Shown: positions 46,550-56,884, numbered from the stretch's first letter. The stretch: DNA of 64,000 nt from Pectobacterium zantedeschiae (GCF_004137795.1 NZ_NWTM01000006.1:1-64000); one strand, 5' to 3'. The notes: generated by a model from the sequence alone, not told the origin. A program made the numbers and translations.

Positions 46550-49030
46550 ATGAACCCGATCGCAACGGCGCTGAGCCCGCAGGAGTCTCGTCTTTTGCAA
46601 AACGGCGATGTGCCGCGAAATAAAAAGCTAAGCAGGACCGATACGATTTTGGAAAAAACTCAAGCAGGGAGGCCCGGTATTGACGTAGAGCGCGCCCGCT
46701 ATTTCACCGAGTCTATGCGTGTTACTGAAGGGCAAATGTTGCTCCTGCGCTGGGCCAAGGCGATGTATCACATTGCCGAGAACATTACGGTCTATATCGA
46801 TGATGAACAACTGATCGTCGGGCGAGCAGGGAAGCAGGGGCGTTACGGTATTCTTTATCCTGAACTGGACGGTGATTTTCTTGATGTCGCGATCAGCCAG
46901 CTTCCCCTACGGCAGGCGTCACCGTTTACTATTGATGAAAAGGACATCGCTGTCATTCATGAAGAGATTTCCCCCTATTGGCGGGGGAAAACCTACCATG
47001 AGCATTTATCGCAGGCGCTGCCGGAAGAAACGTTGCGGCTGACCTACGATCCAGAGGATCGCCAGACATCGCGGTTTATCGTTAATGAAACCTCTTCATT
47101 TCGGTCATCCATACAATGGGTGCATGATTATGAAAAGGTCTTACAGCGAGGCTTTAAAGGTATTCGGCAGGACGCAGAGCAACGTCTGGCAGAGCTCGAT
47201 CCGTTTAATCCTGTTGATAGCGTGGAGAAAGCGCCATTTTTACAAGCGATTATTATCGCTGCCGATGCGGTTGTGCTGTGGGCGAAACGTCATGCGCAGC
47301 TTGCCAAAGCATTAGCGGAAAAAGAACACGACCCTCGGCGAAAGTTGGAACTGCTGGATATTGCCGAGCGTTGTGAATGGGTGCCAGAAAACCCCGCGCG
47401 GGATTTCCGCGATGCGCTACAAGCGCAGTGGTTTACCCAACTTTTTTCTCGTTTGGAGCAGAAGACCGGTACGATTATTTCCAATGGTCGCATGGATCAA
47501 TATCTCTTTCCTTATTATCAACGAGACATTGAACGTGGCGTGCTGGACGACGAACAGGTATTGGAATGGTTATCCTGCATGTGGGTTGCAATGGCACAGT
47601 TTGTTGATTTGTATATCTCACCGACTGGCGGCGCTTTTAATGAAGGTTATGCACACTGGGAAGCCGTGACGATCGGTGGGCAGACGCCGGAAGGAATGGA
47701 TGCCACTAATGCTTTATCCCACCTGTTTTTACGCTCCAAGCGCGAATTCCCGTTGCATTATCCCGATCTGGCTGCACGTATCCATAATCGGACTCCTGCA
47801 CATTTTCTTCATGATATTGCGGAGACGATTAAAGAAGGCACGGGTTTTCCAAAATTGATTAATGATGAAGAAGTCGTCCCTTTGCTGTTGTCCAAGGGGG
47901 CTACATTTTCCCAGGCTTATGACTATGCGGTTTCCGGCTGTGCTGAGTGCAGAATGCCGAACCGCGATACTTATACCAGTCCTTGCGCGTATATCAATTT
48001 TCCTGCGGCGTTAGAAATGACGCTCTATAACGGTCGGATGCAGCGTCACGGAACGGAATTACTCGGTTTGGAAACGGGCGATCCGCGTGATTTTTCCTCA
48101 TGGGAGGACTTCTGGCAGGCGTACATCAAACAGCATAATAATTTTCTCCGTCACGCGTTTATCCAGCAAAAGATCATTATCGATTTACGTGCTAAACATT
48201 TCGCCTGGCCGCTGGGGTCTGCATTACACGATTTATCGATGGCGGCCTGTAAAGATATTCATCAGCCAGTGATTGAAGACGGGATTGATTTAGGCTATTT
48301 CGAGTTTATGGGCTACGGAACGGTTATTGATTCGCTGGCGGCCATTAAAAAATTGGTCTACGAAGAGCAGCGTATCACCATGTCTCAGTTGTTAGAGGCG
48401 CTGGAAGATGATTTTACCCATCATCAAGTGCTGCGCGCGCTGCTGGCGAGTGCGCCTAAATATGGCAACAATGACCCTTATGCCGATGCGATTGGCAAGA
48501 CGCTGGATAAAGTCTGTCTGGATTTTACCCGCAAATATTCAAAAACGCTTGGCGTACACCTCGATCTCCGGTTGGTGCCTTTCACTTCACATGTGCCATT
48601 TGGCAAAGTGGTGCATGCTACACCCAATGGTCGTAAAGCCTGGATGCCGCTGTCCGATGGTTCCTCTGCCTCGCAGGGATGTGATGCAAAAGGGCCGACG
48701 GCGGTGCTGTTATCTAATTATCAGACCAAGAATTATCAGTTTAGCGAACGGGCAGCCCGTTTGCTGAATATCAAATTCACACCATCGATTGTGGCTGGTG
48801 AGGAGGGAACACGTAAACTGTGTGATTTAATTCGCTCCTGGTGCGACCTGAAATTATGGCATGTGCAGTTTAACGTGATTAACCGAGAAACGTTGCTGGC
48901 AGCAAAATCCGATCCCGAACGCTATCGTGGGTTGATTGTGCGTATTGCGGGTTACAGCGCTTATTTCACCGATTTGTCACCGGATTTACAGGATGATCTG
49001 ATAGCCCGAACCGGGCATGAGATGTTTTAG
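46550..49030 (+). CDS. islA: Glycyl radical enzyme, probable isethionate sulfite-lyase IslA
   Basis: An 826-residue glycyl radical enzyme. The radical glycine is G801 in [10 protein letters not shown] and the thiyl cysteine C464 in SGCAECRMP, with E466 two residues on, as in eliminase-type members (not pyruvate formate-lyase, which has CC). R185, Q189, W370, R674 and F678 also match, each four lower, the residues I recall for Bilophila wadsworthia IslA (R189, Q193, W374, C468, E470, R678, F682, G805; 830 residues). IslA splits isethionate to acetaldehyde and sulfite without oxygen. The two arginines would hold the sulfonate. GAGGGA precedes the ATG. Its activase follows 7 bases on, with sulfonate transport genes around it. 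A dehydratase of the same superfamily is the main alternative. Confidence 0.85.
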   Translation: MNPIATALSPQESRLLQNGDVPRNKKLSRTDTILEKTQAGRPGIDVERARYFTESMRVTEGQMLLLRWAKAMYHIAENITVYIDDEQLIVGRAGKQGRYGILYPELDGDFLDVAISQLPLRQASPFTIDEKDIAVIHEEISPYWRGKTYHEHLSQALPEETLRLTYDPEDRQTSRFIVNETSSFRSSIQWVHDYEKVLQRGFKGIRQDAEQRLAELDPFNPVDSVEKAPFLQAIIIAADAVVLWAKRHAQLAKALAEKEHDPRRKLELLDIAERCEWVPENPARDFRDALQAQWFTQLFSRLEQKTGTIISNGRMDQYLFPYYQRDIERGVLDDEQVLEWLSCMWVAMAQFVDLYISPTGGAFNEGYAHWEAVTIGGQTPEGMDATNALSHLFLRSKREFPLHYPDLAARIHNRTPAHFLHDIAETIKEGTGFPKLINDEEVVPLLLSKGATFSQAYDYAVSGCAECRMPNRDTYTSPCAYINFPAALEMTLYNGRMQRHGTELLGLETGDPRDFSSWEDFWQAYIKQHNNFLRHAFIQQKIIIDLRAKHFAWPLGSALHDLSMAACKDIHQPVIEDGIDLGYFEFMGYGTVIDSLAAIKKLVYEEQRITMSQLLEALEDDFTHHQVLRALLASAPKYGNNDPYADAIGKTLDKVCLDFTRKYSKTLGVHLDLRLVPFTSHVPFGKVVHATPNGRKAWMPLSDGSSASQGCDAKGPTAVLLSNYQTKNYQFSERAARLLNIKFTPSIVAGEEGTRKLCDLIRSWCDLKLWHVQFNVINRETLLAAKSDPERYRGLIVRIAGYSAYFTDLSPDLQDDLIARTGHEMF

Positions 49031-49037
49031 GCGGTGA

Positions 49038-50033
49038 ATGTTGAGGGAAAATAACGACACTGCTTTCGGGTTAAGTCTGGCGCGTGAATCGATGCCGCTT
49101 CATCCCGAAATCCTAACGGGTTGGGTATTCAATACCCAGCGTTATTCTCTACATGATGGCGTAGGGATCCGTACGGTGGTGTTTCTGAAAGGCTGTCCGC
49201 TACGCTGTGAGTGGTGCAGCAATCCAGAATCCCAGAGTGGTAAACCAGAAATCGCTGTGGATGTTCGCAAATGTCTGGGCGGCGCGATATGTGGTTTGTG
49301 TGAGTCCCAATGCCAGACTGCGGCGCTTAGCTATGAGCCAACTGGAGACATATGCCTTGATCGCAGTCGCTGTTCCAAGTGTCTGGCATGCGTGACCCAT
49401 TGTCCAACGCAGGCTTTGCATGGTTTTGGCGAGCAGATGACGGTGCGTCAGGTCCTGGATATCGTCGAATCTGATAGCATTTTTTATCGACGATCGGGGG
49501 GCGGATTAACGCTGAGCGGTGGAGAACCATTGATGCAAGGAGCATTTGCGCTGGCGATATTGAAGGAGGCGCGAAGGAAGCGAGTCAATACGTTGCTGGA
49601 AACCTGCGGTGAGGGAAATTGGTCTGATTTATACCAGATAGCCAATTACACTGACGCCATTTATTTCGATGTAAAGAGTGTGAATGACGCGCAGCATCGG
49701 CGGTTTACAAGGCGTGGTAATCGACGCATCCTGAACAATTTACTACAGTTACGGCAAGCGTTTCCTCACTTGCCTATTCATGTTCGTACACCGCTTATCC
49801 CTGGATTTAATGCTAACTGGAACGACATCGACGCGATTCTTGATGTCGTTTTACCTTTGCCCCAGGTGAGTTACGAAATCTTGCCGTATCACCGTTTAGG
49901 TCGAGATAAATACCGCCTGCTGGGGCGAGACTATTTTTCCGCGGAACAACCGTCCTGTGATGAGAGGGGGGCCGAAATTATTCAGCGCGCCAAGGGCCGC
50001 TGCGGTGAGCGTTATGGGGCGCCACTGGCATAA
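49038..50033 (+). CDS. islB: Glycyl radical enzyme activase, probable IslB
   Basis: A 331-residue radical SAM enzyme that installs the glycyl radical on the preceding gene's product using S-adenosylmethionine. The radical SAM cysteines are C53, C57 and C60 in GCPLRCEWCSNPE. Between it and the barrel is a ferredoxin-like insert with two further cysteine groups (79-92 and 112-122, CSKCLACVTHCP), as in activases of eliminase-type glycyl radical enzymes. The SAM-binding GLTLSGGEPLMQ follows. It starts 7 bases after islA, so they form an operon. Confidence 0.9.
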   Translation: MLRENNDTAFGLSLARESMPLHPEILTGWVFNTQRYSLHDGVGIRTVVFLKGCPLRCEWCSNPESQSGKPEIAVDVRKCLGGAICGLCESQCQTAALSYEPTGDICLDRSRCSKCLACVTHCPTQALHGFGEQMTVRQVLDIVESDSIFYRRSGGGLTLSGGEPLMQGAFALAILKEARRKRVNTLLETCGEGNWSDLYQIANYTDAIYFDVKSVNDAQHRRFTRRGNRRILNNLLQLRQAFPHLPIHVRTPLIPGFNANWNDIDAILDVVLPLPQVSYEILPYHRLGRDKYRLLGRDYFSAEQPSCDERGAEIIQRAKGRCGERYGAPLA

Positions 50034-50081
50034 TGATATTGCCGAATACCGCCGCGTTAGCGGCGATCGTCACAAAAAATC

Positions 50082-50849
50082 TTACAGCGTAAACCGATCG
50101 GCGTCACGCCAGGCGGGGAAGGATTCCCGGTAGCTTTGCAGTACTTCCAGCGACAGTTCAGCGTCCAGACGGGCAGGCTGGTTGGGGGCGGCAGAAGCCA
50201 GAATTTCCCCTTGAGCGTTAATAATCAGGCTATCGCCACGGTAGCTGTGGCCGTTGCCGTCGGTGCCAACGCGGTTGCAGCCTGCAACATAGGCCTGATT
50301 CTCAATGGCGCGTGCTGCCAGCAGCGTTTGCCAGTGTGCGGCACGTGATGCTGGCCAGTTGGCGACATACAGTGCCAGATCGTAGTCCTGCCGGTTGCGC
50401 GACCATACGGGGAAACGCAAGTCGTAGCAGATCATCGGGCAGATGCGCCAGCCGCGCCACTCAAGAGTGACTCGCTCTGTGCCTGCCTGATAGTGGTGGT
50501 GTTCATCCGCCATGCGGAACAGATGGCGTTTATCGTAGTGATACACGTGGCCGTGTGGATCGACCAACAGGAAGCGGTTCACCGCACCTTTCGGTGTATT
50601 CACCGCGACGCTGCCGCCGATCAGCGCATTGGTTTTCTGCGCCCACTGGTGCAGCCACGTTTCTACGACCGACTGATCCAGGCTGCCTTTGGCCGCTTCC
50701 ATCGCAAAGCCAGTAGTAAACATTTCTGGCAACACAATGACATCACGTCCCACAAGCTCCGGCAATAAGGTGTCGAAGTGGCGCAGATTGGCTTCCCCAT
50801 CGCGCCAGACGAGTGGCTGTTGCAGTAATGAAATCTTTAAAGTCGACAT
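50082..50849 (-). CDS. yafV: Nitrilase-superfamily omega-amidase YafV
   Basis: A 255-residue carbon-nitrogen hydrolase. The triad is visible as E42 in VLPEMFTTGF, lysine in YHYDKRHLF and cysteine in PMICYDLRFP. Omega-amidases hydrolyse 2-oxoglutaramate or 2-oxosuccinamate, the by-product when a glutamine-using transaminase finishes methionine salvage. It overlaps the end of mtnE by 13 bases, which supports that pairing. Confidence 0.9.
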   Translation of the reverse strand: MSTLKISLLQQPLVWRDGEANLRHFDTLLPELVGRDVIVLPEMFTTGFAMEAAKGSLDQSVVETWLHQWAQKTNALIGGSVAVNTPKGAVNRFLLVDPHGHVYHYDKRHLFRMADEHHHYQAGTERVTLEWRGWRICPMICYDLRFPVWSRNRQDYDLALYVANWPASRAAHWQTLLAARAIENQAYVAGCNRVGTDGNGHSYRGDSLIINAQGEILASAAPNQPARLDAELSLEVLQSYRESFPAWRDADRFTL

Positions 50850-51994
50850 AAACGCTCCGCAGCGGCATCCAACGTTGCTTCCTGTTTAGCAAAGCATAGT
50901 CGAATCAATGTATGTGGGAACGGATCGGCGCAAAAGACGGAGAGCGGAATGGCGGCGACGCCAACGTGCTCGGTCAACCAGCGGCAGAAGCTGACATCAT
51001 CCAGAGCGGAAATCGCCCGATAGTCCACAAGCAGGAAGTAGGTGCCTTCACAGGGCAGAATCTCGAAACGGCTACCCGCCAGCGCGTTGATGAAATGATC
51101 GCGGCGTGCACGGTAAAAATCGGGCAGCTCACGCCAGTGTTGCGGCTGTTCGCGCAGCATATCGGCGATGGCGAACTGAGCAGGCGTGTTTACGGAGAAC
51201 GTCAGATATTGGTGAACCTTACGCACTTCCGCGCTCAACGCCGCTGGCGCGACGCAGTAGCCCACTTTCCAGCCGGTCATGTGGAAGGTTTTACCGAACG
51301 ATGAGACGGCGATAGCGCGTTGGCGCAGCGACGGGTGTTCCAGCACGCTAGCGTGTCCTTCGCTATCAAAACAGATGTGCTCGTAGACTTCATCACTCAG
51401 CACGAAAATGTTACGCGTGGCAATCGCTTGCCATAGCTGCTCAAAATCCGCCTTTTGCCAGACGGTAGCGGACGGATTGTGCGGCGTGTTCAGAATCACC
51501 AGCCGGGTGCGATCGCTCAGCAAGTCGGCAAAATGTGACCAGTCCACACGAAATGCGGGCGGCTGTAAGGCGATGCGCTTGAGTACACCGCCAGCCAATG
51601 TAACGGCAGGTGCGTAGCTGTCATAGCTGGGATCGAAGCAAATCACTTCGTCGCCGGGGCGTACCAGTGCGGCAATCGCGGCAAACAGCGCTTCGGTTGC
51701 ACCTGCGGTGACGGTGACTTCGCTATCGGCATCCGGTCGCCAGCCGTACAGTTCTTCTGTTTTTTCCGCGATGGCCTGACGCAACGGCGCGACGCCGGTC
51801 ATCGGCGCATATTGGTTTGCGCCCTGACTGACGTGATACGCCAGCCGCTGTTGTAAATACTCCGGGCCGTCAAAATCAGGGAAACCTTGTGATAGATTGA
51901 TGGCCTGATGCTGTTGGGCCAGTGCGCTCATCTGGGTAAAAATGGTGGTGCCTAGCGAAGGCAGTTTACTGTCGGGGATCAGAGCGGCGCTCAT
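50837..51994 (-). CDS. mtnE: Methionine (KMTB) aminotransferase MtnE/YbdL type
   Basis: A 385-residue class I aminotransferase close to E. coli YbdL. The PLP lysine is in VSSFGKTFHMTGWKVGYC, with NLSQGFPDFDGP at the start and YDSYAPAV in the cofactor region. It transaminates 2-keto-4-methylthiobutyrate to methionine, the last step of the salvage pathway encoded by its neighbours. It is divergent from mtnBCD across a 198-bp region with MetJ boxes, and cotranscribed with the omega-amidase. Confidence 0.88.
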   Translation of the reverse strand: MSAALIPDSKLPSLGTTIFTQMSALAQQHQAINLSQGFPDFDGPEYLQQRLAYHVSQGANQYAPMTGVAPLRQAIAEKTEELYGWRPDADSEVTVTAGATEALFAAIAALVRPGDEVICFDPSYDSYAPAVTLAGGVLKRIALQPPAFRVDWSHFADLLSDRTRLVILNTPHNPSATVWQKADFEQLWQAIATRNIFVLSDEVYEHICFDSEGHASVLEHPSLRQRAIAVSSFGKTFHMTGWKVGYCVAPAALSAEVRKVHQYLTFSVNTPAQFAIADMLREQPQHWRELPDFYRARRDHFINALAGSRFEILPCEGTYFLLVDYRAISALDDVSFCRWLTEHVGVAAIPLSVFCADPFPHTLIRLCFAKQEATLDAAAERLCRL

Positions 51995-52061
51995 AGCGGG
52001 TAGGACTCCTGCAAGCCTGTATTGCTTGGTAATATAACATGCTGTTAGTATTTGGCAATCA

Positions 52062-52085
52062 AGACGCTTGGACGTTTAAACGGCT
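52062..52085. promoter_or_regulatory. MetJ box array between mtnE and mtnB
   Basis: Three contiguous 8-mers, AGACGCTT GGACGTTT AAACGGCT, resemble the MetJ box AGACGTCT. They lie in the divergent promoter region of mtnE and mtnBCD, suggesting methionine/SAM repression of both. Confidence 0.65.
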
Positions 52086-52192
52086 AAATTCCTTTATGTA
52101 CTAAGACATAACTAAAGCGTCTATGTTTCCAAGCCATGTCTCTAAAAAGTTTCCAAATGGTTTCCATAAATAAATCAGAAACGGGAAGTCTC

Positions 52193-52810
52193 ATGACTGA
52201 AAATCAACAATTGACGGCGCTGCTTGCGGCCTGCCACTGGATCGGTGAAAAAGGCTGGTGTCCGGCAACGGGGGGCAATATGTCCGTGCGCCTGGATGAC
52301 GCGCAGTGTCTGATTACCGAATCGGGTAAAGACAAAGGCAGCCTTCAGGCAGAAGATTTCCTGCTGGTGGATATTGCCACTAATCATGTGCCGAGTGGCC
52401 GTACGCCGTCGGCGGAAACGGGGCTGCATACGCTGTTGTACCGCCGCGAACCGACGATTGGCGCCGTGCTGCACACACACTCGGTGAATGCGACGGTGCT
52501 GTCTCGGGTAGAGAAGGGGACTGAGCTGGTGCTACACGGCTATGAAATGCAAAAGTCGTTGGCGGGGCAGACCACTCATTTGGATCGCGTAGCGATCCCG
52601 ATTTTCGATAACGATCAGGATATTCCGGCTCTGGCACAGCGAGTAACCGAGTATGCCAGCCACACGCCGCTACGCTACGGTTTTCTGGTGCGTGGCCACG
52701 GCCTCTACTGCTGGGGTGCTACGGTGAAAGAAGCGCGCCGTCATCTTGAAGGATTGGAGTTCCTGTTCCAGTGCGAATTGCAACGGCGACTGCTGGAGGC
52801 GAAAGCATGA
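52193..52810 (+). CDS. mtnB: Methylthioribulose-1-phosphate dehydratase MtnB
   Basis: A 205-residue class II aldolase-fold, zinc-dependent dehydratase. [20 protein letters not shown] at the start, the zinc histidines in [13 protein letters not shown] and a later one in RGHGLYCWG are typical. It converts methylthioribulose-1-phosphate to the diketo compound used by MtnC. The start at 52193 follows CGGGAAG; the longer frame upstream lacks support. It overlaps mtnC by ATGA. Confidence 0.94.
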   Translation: MTENQQLTALLAACHWIGEKGWCPATGGNMSVRLDDAQCLITESGKDKGSLQAEDFLLVDIATNHVPSGRTPSAETGLHTLLYRREPTIGAVLHTHSVNATVLSRVEKGTELVLHGYEMQKSLAGQTTHLDRVAIPIFDNDQDIPALAQRVTEYASHTPLRYGFLVRGHGLYCWGATVKEARRHLEGLEFLFQCELQRRLLEAKA

Positions 52811-53496
52811 TTAACGCGATTGTGACCGATATTGAAGGCACCACCAGCGACATCCGTTTTGTTCACAGTGTACTGTTCCCTTATGCCCGCGAACGTTTGG
52901 CCGACACAGTGCGACAGCACGATAGCGATCCTGAGATCGCGCAAGCGTTGAACGCGCTGCGTCAGGAGTTAGGTCAGCCTGATGCCGATAGCTACACACT
53001 GATTACTGCGCTGAACCAGTTTATGGATGAAGACCGTAAATCCACTGCGCTGAAGCTGCTGCAAGGCATTATCTGGCGTGCGGGATACCGTAACGGCGAT
53101 TTTCAGGGGCATCTGTACCCTGAGGTCGCGGTACAGCTCGCTGCGTGGCAGCAGCAAGGCCTGCGCCTGTATGTTTACTCGTCAGGTTCGGTGGAAGCGC
53201 AGCAACTGCTGTTCGGCTACAGTAACGCGGGTGACCTGCGTCCGCTGTTTAGCGACTATTTTGATACCCGCGTCGGCGCGAAGCGCGAGACGGATTCTTA
53301 TCGTACGATTGCGCAAACCATCGGGCTACCTGCCGAGCAACTGTTGTTCCTGTCGGACATTCGTCAGGAGCTGGATGCCGCGCAGGAAGCCGGTTGGCAC
53401 ACCTGTCAGCTTATTCGTGATGACGCGGATAGTGTAAGCCGTCACCGTCAGGTGGCACGTTTTGACCAGATCGACTTACCGGAGTACGCCCAATGA
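52807..53496 (+). CDS. mtnC: Acireductone synthase (enolase-phosphatase) MtnC
   Basis: A 229-residue HAD-family enzyme. The nucleophile motif [11 protein letters not shown] (D8-x-E10) is specific for enolase-phosphatases, with [10 protein letters not shown] as motif II and [13 protein letters not shown] as motif IV. It enolises and dephosphorylates the diketo intermediate to acireductone. It is tightly coupled to mtnB and mtnD by 4-base overlaps on both sides. Confidence 0.95.
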   Translation: MINAIVTDIEGTTSDIRFVHSVLFPYARERLADTVRQHDSDPEIAQALNALRQELGQPDADSYTLITALNQFMDEDRKSTALKLLQGIIWRAGYRNGDFQGHLYPEVAVQLAAWQQQGLRLYVYSSGSVEAQQLLFGYSNAGDLRPLFSDYFDTRVGAKRETDSYRTIAQTIGLPAEQLLFLSDIRQELDAAQEAGWHTCQLIRDDADSVSRHRQVARFDQIDLPEYAQ

Positions 53497-54038
53497 GTGG
53501 ATTAACCATTTTTAGCGACAGCGATGCAAGCCAACCGATTTGGCAAAGTCAGGATGCCAGCGCGATTCAGAAACAGCTGAACGATATCGGTGTCCGTTTT
53601 GAACGCTGGGAAGCCAGCCAGAAGCTGAGTGATGCACCATCCTCAGAAGAAGTGCTGGCGGCCTATCAGCATGAAATCGATAAGCTGGTGGCAGAAAAAG
53701 GCTACCAGAGTTGGGATGTCATCAGCATGCGGTCGGATAACCCGCAGCGTGCGGAGCTGCGCACCAAGTTTTTATCCGAGCATGTTCACCACGAAGATGA
53801 AGTGCGTTTCTTCGTAGAAGGTGCGGGGCTATTCTGCCTGCATCTGAACGGCAAGATTTACCAAATCTTATGTGAGAAAAACGATCTGTTATCTGTGCCA
53901 GCAGGCACGGCGCACTGGTTTGATATGGGGCCGGAACCGCATTTCACTGCTATCCGCTTGTTTGATAACCCAGAAGGCTGGATCGCCCATTTTACCGGCG
54001 ATAAGATCGCGGATGCGTATCCGAAGTTAGTGCGATAG
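53493..54038 (+). CDS. mtnD: Acireductone dioxygenase MtnD
   Basis: A 181-residue cupin dioxygenase. The metal ligands lie in [15 protein letters not shown] (two His and Glu) and a later His in [10 protein letters not shown]. With iron it forms keto-methylthiobutyrate and formate, the salvage route. With nickel it forms methylthiopropionate, CO and formate. It is the last gene of mtnBCD. The 402-bp gap after it contains a dispersed repeat. Confidence 0.95.
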   Translation: MSGLTIFSDSDASQPIWQSQDASAIQKQLNDIGVRFERWEASQKLSDAPSSEEVLAAYQHEIDKLVAEKGYQSWDVISMRSDNPQRAELRTKFLSEHVHHEDEVRFFVEGAGLFCLHLNGKIYQILCEKNDLLSVPAGTAHWFDMGPEPHFTAIRLFDNPEGWIAHFTGDKIADAYPKLVR

Positions 54039-54130
54039 CTCTAGAGCTTGTTGTAAACGAACGCTCTATGAATGAACGAGTATGTTTCGTGCGTTTCTAC
54101 CTTTGCCGCTCTATGTTGCATGTTCCGAAA

Positions 54131-54332
54131 CGCCCGACCCAGGGCGGCTCAATCGCCGTCGCCCTGGGAACCCTGGCTTTCGGCGGGAAATTATGCCGCT
54201 GACGCGGTACCTTCGTCGATATCAGGCTTTAACGGACCGCTTGCGACACGTTCCCGACGTGGCGCAAGCTTTCGCCGCGTCCATGCGGCTCATCCTAAGC
54301 CTGCTATCTCCTCAGCATAATTTTTTACGCCG
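54131..54332. repeat. 202-bp dispersed intergenic repeat, copy 2
   Basis: Full-length relative of 30418-30619, of the same length. The stem is CCCAGGGCG (54138-54146) / CGCCCTGGG (54160-54168), again 9 perfect base pairs, though three of them differ from copy 1 on both sides. A second stem, GCGGTACC (54204) / GGACCGC (54234), is shared unchanged. It ends AATTTTTTACGC. It lies between mtnD and mtnA and fills most of the 402-bp gap; no gene seen. Confidence 0.8.
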
Positions 54333-54440
54333 GGTAACGGCAAAATACGAGATACCTCTGTATTGGTGTATTAAGAGGATTTCTTCATAGGGAAGTGCCA
54401 AGGTGGTTCTTTATCCCAAAAATATCAGCATTGTTTATCG

Positions 54441-55469
54441 TCACTTTAACGCCGTCTGAAATATCCCTTCTTTCACATTCTGTGGCGTGACCACGCCAGT
54501 ATCGAGTATCCAGCCGCTGATTAATGCGGCGGGGGTGACGTCAAATGCGGGGTTGTAGACTGATGCATTCTGCGGTGCCCACTGGCAGTGGCCGAAACTG
54601 CCGGAAACCCCGGTAACTTCGGCGGCGGCACGCTGTTCGATAGGAATTGCCCGACCGTCGGGGCACGCCGGATCGTGCGTGGTGTGCGGCGCCGCGACGT
54701 AAAACGGAATCTGATGATAGTGCGCCAGTACCGCGAGGCTGTAGGTGCCGATCTTATTGGCCACGTCACCGTTGGCGGCGATGCGGTCAGCACCGACCCA
54801 AATCGCATCGACCTGACCCTGCGCCATCAGGCTGGCAGCCATCGAGTCACAAATCAGTTGATAAGGAATGCCAAGCTCGCCGAGTTCCCAGGCCGTGAGG
54901 CGTCCACCCTGTAATAGCGGGCGGGTTTCATCGACCCACACCTGAGTGACTTTTCCCTGTTGGTGCGCACGCAGCAACACACCGATAGCGGTGCCGATGC
55001 CAGCTGTTGCCAGCCCGCCGGTGTTGCAGTGGGTCAGCAGACGGCTGTTTGGTTTTACCAGCGCTGCGCCATGGTCGGCGATGCATTCACACAGTGCGCG
55101 ATCTTCTTCTACCAGGCGTAGGGCTTCCTGCACCAGCGCAGCGACAAACTGCGGCTGTGCCAACGCCAGCTTCATGCGATCCAGGTTGTTCATCAGGTTG
55201 ACGGCGGTAGGGCGCGATGCCCGCAGTGTTTCCAATGCCTGAGCCAGTTCAGTCTGCGATAAGCCTGCCTCTGCAAGCAGTGCAAGCAACAGGCTAGCGG
55301 ACAGGCCAATCAGCGGTGCGCCGCGTACGCGTAGCGTTTGGATGTGCTCAACCAGTGAGGCGACATCCGGGCAAGGGCGCCAGCATTTTTCTTGCGGTAG
55401 CGCCTGCTGGTCGAGGATCCATAGCTGGTTATCTACGATTTTCAGGCTGGTTGTGTTAAGTGTCTGCAT
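54441..55469 (-). CDS. mtnA: Methylthioribose-1-phosphate isomerase MtnA
   Basis: A 342-residue member of the eIF2B-alpha/MtnA family. [32 protein letters not shown] (the catalytic cysteine is in LLTHCNTGG) and the aspartate in [20 protein letters not shown] are diagnostic. It isomerises methylthioribose-1-phosphate to methylthioribulose-1-phosphate. It is divergent from mtnK, the kinase supplying its substrate, across a MetJ-box array. Confidence 0.95.
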   Translation of the reverse strand: MQTLNTTSLKIVDNQLWILDQQALPQEKCWRPCPDVASLVEHIQTLRVRGAPLIGLSASLLLALLAEAGLSQTELAQALETLRASRPTAVNLMNNLDRMKLALAQPQFVAALVQEALRLVEEDRALCECIADHGAALVKPNSRLLTHCNTGGLATAGIGTAIGVLLRAHQQGKVTQVWVDETRPLLQGGRLTAWELGELGIPYQLICDSMAASLMAQGQVDAIWVGADRIAANGDVANKIGTYSLAVLAHYHQIPFYVAAPHTTHDPACPDGRAIPIEQRAAAEVTGVSGSFGHCQWAPQNASVYNPAFDVTPAALISGWILDTGVVTPQNVKEGIFQTALK

Positions 55470-55522
55470 CGGTCGTTAAATCCATGTTGCATCGATATTC
55501 TTATTCTGCCAAGATGCCTAAT

Positions 55523-55554
55523 GGATGTATAGACGTCCGAACGTTTTTATGTCC
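55523..55554. promoter_or_regulatory. MetJ box array between mtnA and mtnK
   Basis: Four contiguous 8-mers GGATGTAT AGACGTCC GAACGTTT TTATGTCC match the tandem 8-bp MetJ pattern, the second and third strongly. They are placed to repress both divergent genes in the presence of SAM. Confidence 0.75.
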
Positions 55555-55621
55555 GTATTTTTAGTTCAATGATAGTTTTAATTTAAGAACCGTTTTGATT
55601 TCAGAATAGCGAGGAGTTGGA

Positions 55622-56824
55622 ATGTCACTTTACCGCACTTTTACGGCGAATGATGCTGTTGAATATGCTCGCCAGTTCGGCGGTGTCAGTCAGCCGCAAA
55701 CGCTGGTAGCCGCAGAAGAAATCGGCGATGGCAATCTGAATCTGGTGTTTAAAATTAAAGATGAAACGGGCATCAGTCGGGTGATTGTTAAACAGGCGCT
55801 GCCCTACGTGCGATGTGTCGGAGAATCCTGGCCTCTGACGCTCGATCGGGCCCGTATTGAGGCCGAAACGTTGCTGACGCATGCGCGGTTTTGTCCGCAA
55901 CATACCGTGACGGTGTTACATCACGATCCCGAACTGGCGGTGATGGTGCAGGAAGATCTTTCCGATCATCGTATCTGGCGTAGCGAGCTGGTTAAAGGGG
56001 CGGATTATCCTCAGGCTGCAGCGCAGTTAGGGGAATATCTGGCACAAACGTTATTCCATACCTCTGATTTCTATCAGCATCCGCATGTGAAGAAAGCCGC
56101 GGTAAGCCAGTTCACTAACCCTGAACTGTGTGAAATTACGGAAGATCTTTTCTTTACCGACCCCTATATCGATCACGAAAGGAATCAGTTTGACGCAGCG
56201 CTGACGCCGGATGTGCTGGCATTGCGTGACGACCGGGCGTTGAAGCTGGCGGTTGCCGGGCTGAAGCATCGCTTCCTGAGCAAAGCTGAAGCGCTGCTGC
56301 ACGGTGACATCCACAGCGGATCGATCTTTGTGACGGAAGGGCGCTTAAAGGCGATTGATGCTGAATTTGGTTTCTATGGGCCGATGGGATTTGACGTCGG
56401 CACTGCGATTGGCAACCTACTGCTGAACTATTGCGGCCTGCCGGGGCTGCTGGCTCCGCGTGAGGCGGCGGCAGGACGTGAACGACGTCTGGAAGATATT
56501 CGTACGCTGTGGCAGACCTTCTCCGCACGTTTTCTGGCACTGAGTGAAAGTGACAGCCGCGATCCGACGCTGGCGGAATCGGGTTATGCCGCGCTGTTTT
56601 TGCAGCAGGTTTGGCTGGATGCCGTTGGCTATTGTGGAACCGAACTGATTCGCCGCACGATTGGGCTGGCGCACGTTGCCGATCTGGACAGCATTCAGGA
56701 GACGTATGCCCGTCTGGCGTGTCAGCGTCATGCTATTTCGCTGGGCAGGACGTTGGTGCTGGCAGCCCCGCATATTGCAGATGTGGATGCGTTACTGGCG
56801 CGTGTGCGGCAGAGCGGCGCCTAA
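55622..56824 (+). CDS. mtnK: 5-methylthioribose kinase MtnK
   Basis: A 400-residue APH-fold kinase that phosphorylates methylthioribose on C1. [21 protein letters not shown] carries the ATP-site lysine (two blocks). [15 protein letters not shown] is the catalytic HGD loop and [17 protein letters not shown] the metal site. GAGGAG precedes the ATG. It is divergent from mtnA under a shared MetJ-box region and followed by a terminator. Confidence 0.95.
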   Translation: MSLYRTFTANDAVEYARQFGGVSQPQTLVAAEEIGDGNLNLVFKIKDETGISRVIVKQALPYVRCVGESWPLTLDRARIEAETLLTHARFCPQHTVTVLHHDPELAVMVQEDLSDHRIWRSELVKGADYPQAAAQLGEYLAQTLFHTSDFYQHPHVKKAAVSQFTNPELCEITEDLFFTDPYIDHERNQFDAALTPDVLALRDDRALKLAVAGLKHRFLSKAEALLHGDIHSGSIFVTEGRLKAIDAEFGFYGPMGFDVGTAIGNLLLNYCGLPGLLAPREAAAGRERRLEDIRTLWQTFSARFLALSESDSRDPTLAESGYAALFLQQVWLDAVGYCGTELIRRTIGLAHVADLDSIQETYARLACQRHAISLGRTLVLAAPHIADVDALLARVRQSGA

Positions 56825-56845
56825 TTAGGCACGCGATTCCATGAT

Positions 56846-56876
56846 CCGCTCCCCTCAACGAACCGGATGGGAGCGG
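56846..56876. terminator. Terminator between mtnK and yajD
   Basis: CCGCTCCC/GGGAGCGG is a perfect 8-bp GC stem with a 15-nt loop between the two converging genes. It is probably used from both sides, although T-runs are short. Confidence 0.7.
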
Positions 56877-56884
56877 TAGACCGA

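Noticed and set aside
54072-54390. Two overlapping plus-strand ORFs of about 82 and 102 codons after mtnD
   Set aside because: They lie in the dispersed repeat; the corresponding frame in the other copy contains a stop, and variation follows stems rather than codons.
55470-55621. SAM riboswitch before mtnK/mtnA
   Set aside because: No SAM-I-like conserved core or terminator/antiterminator; the tandem MetJ boxes explain regulation better.
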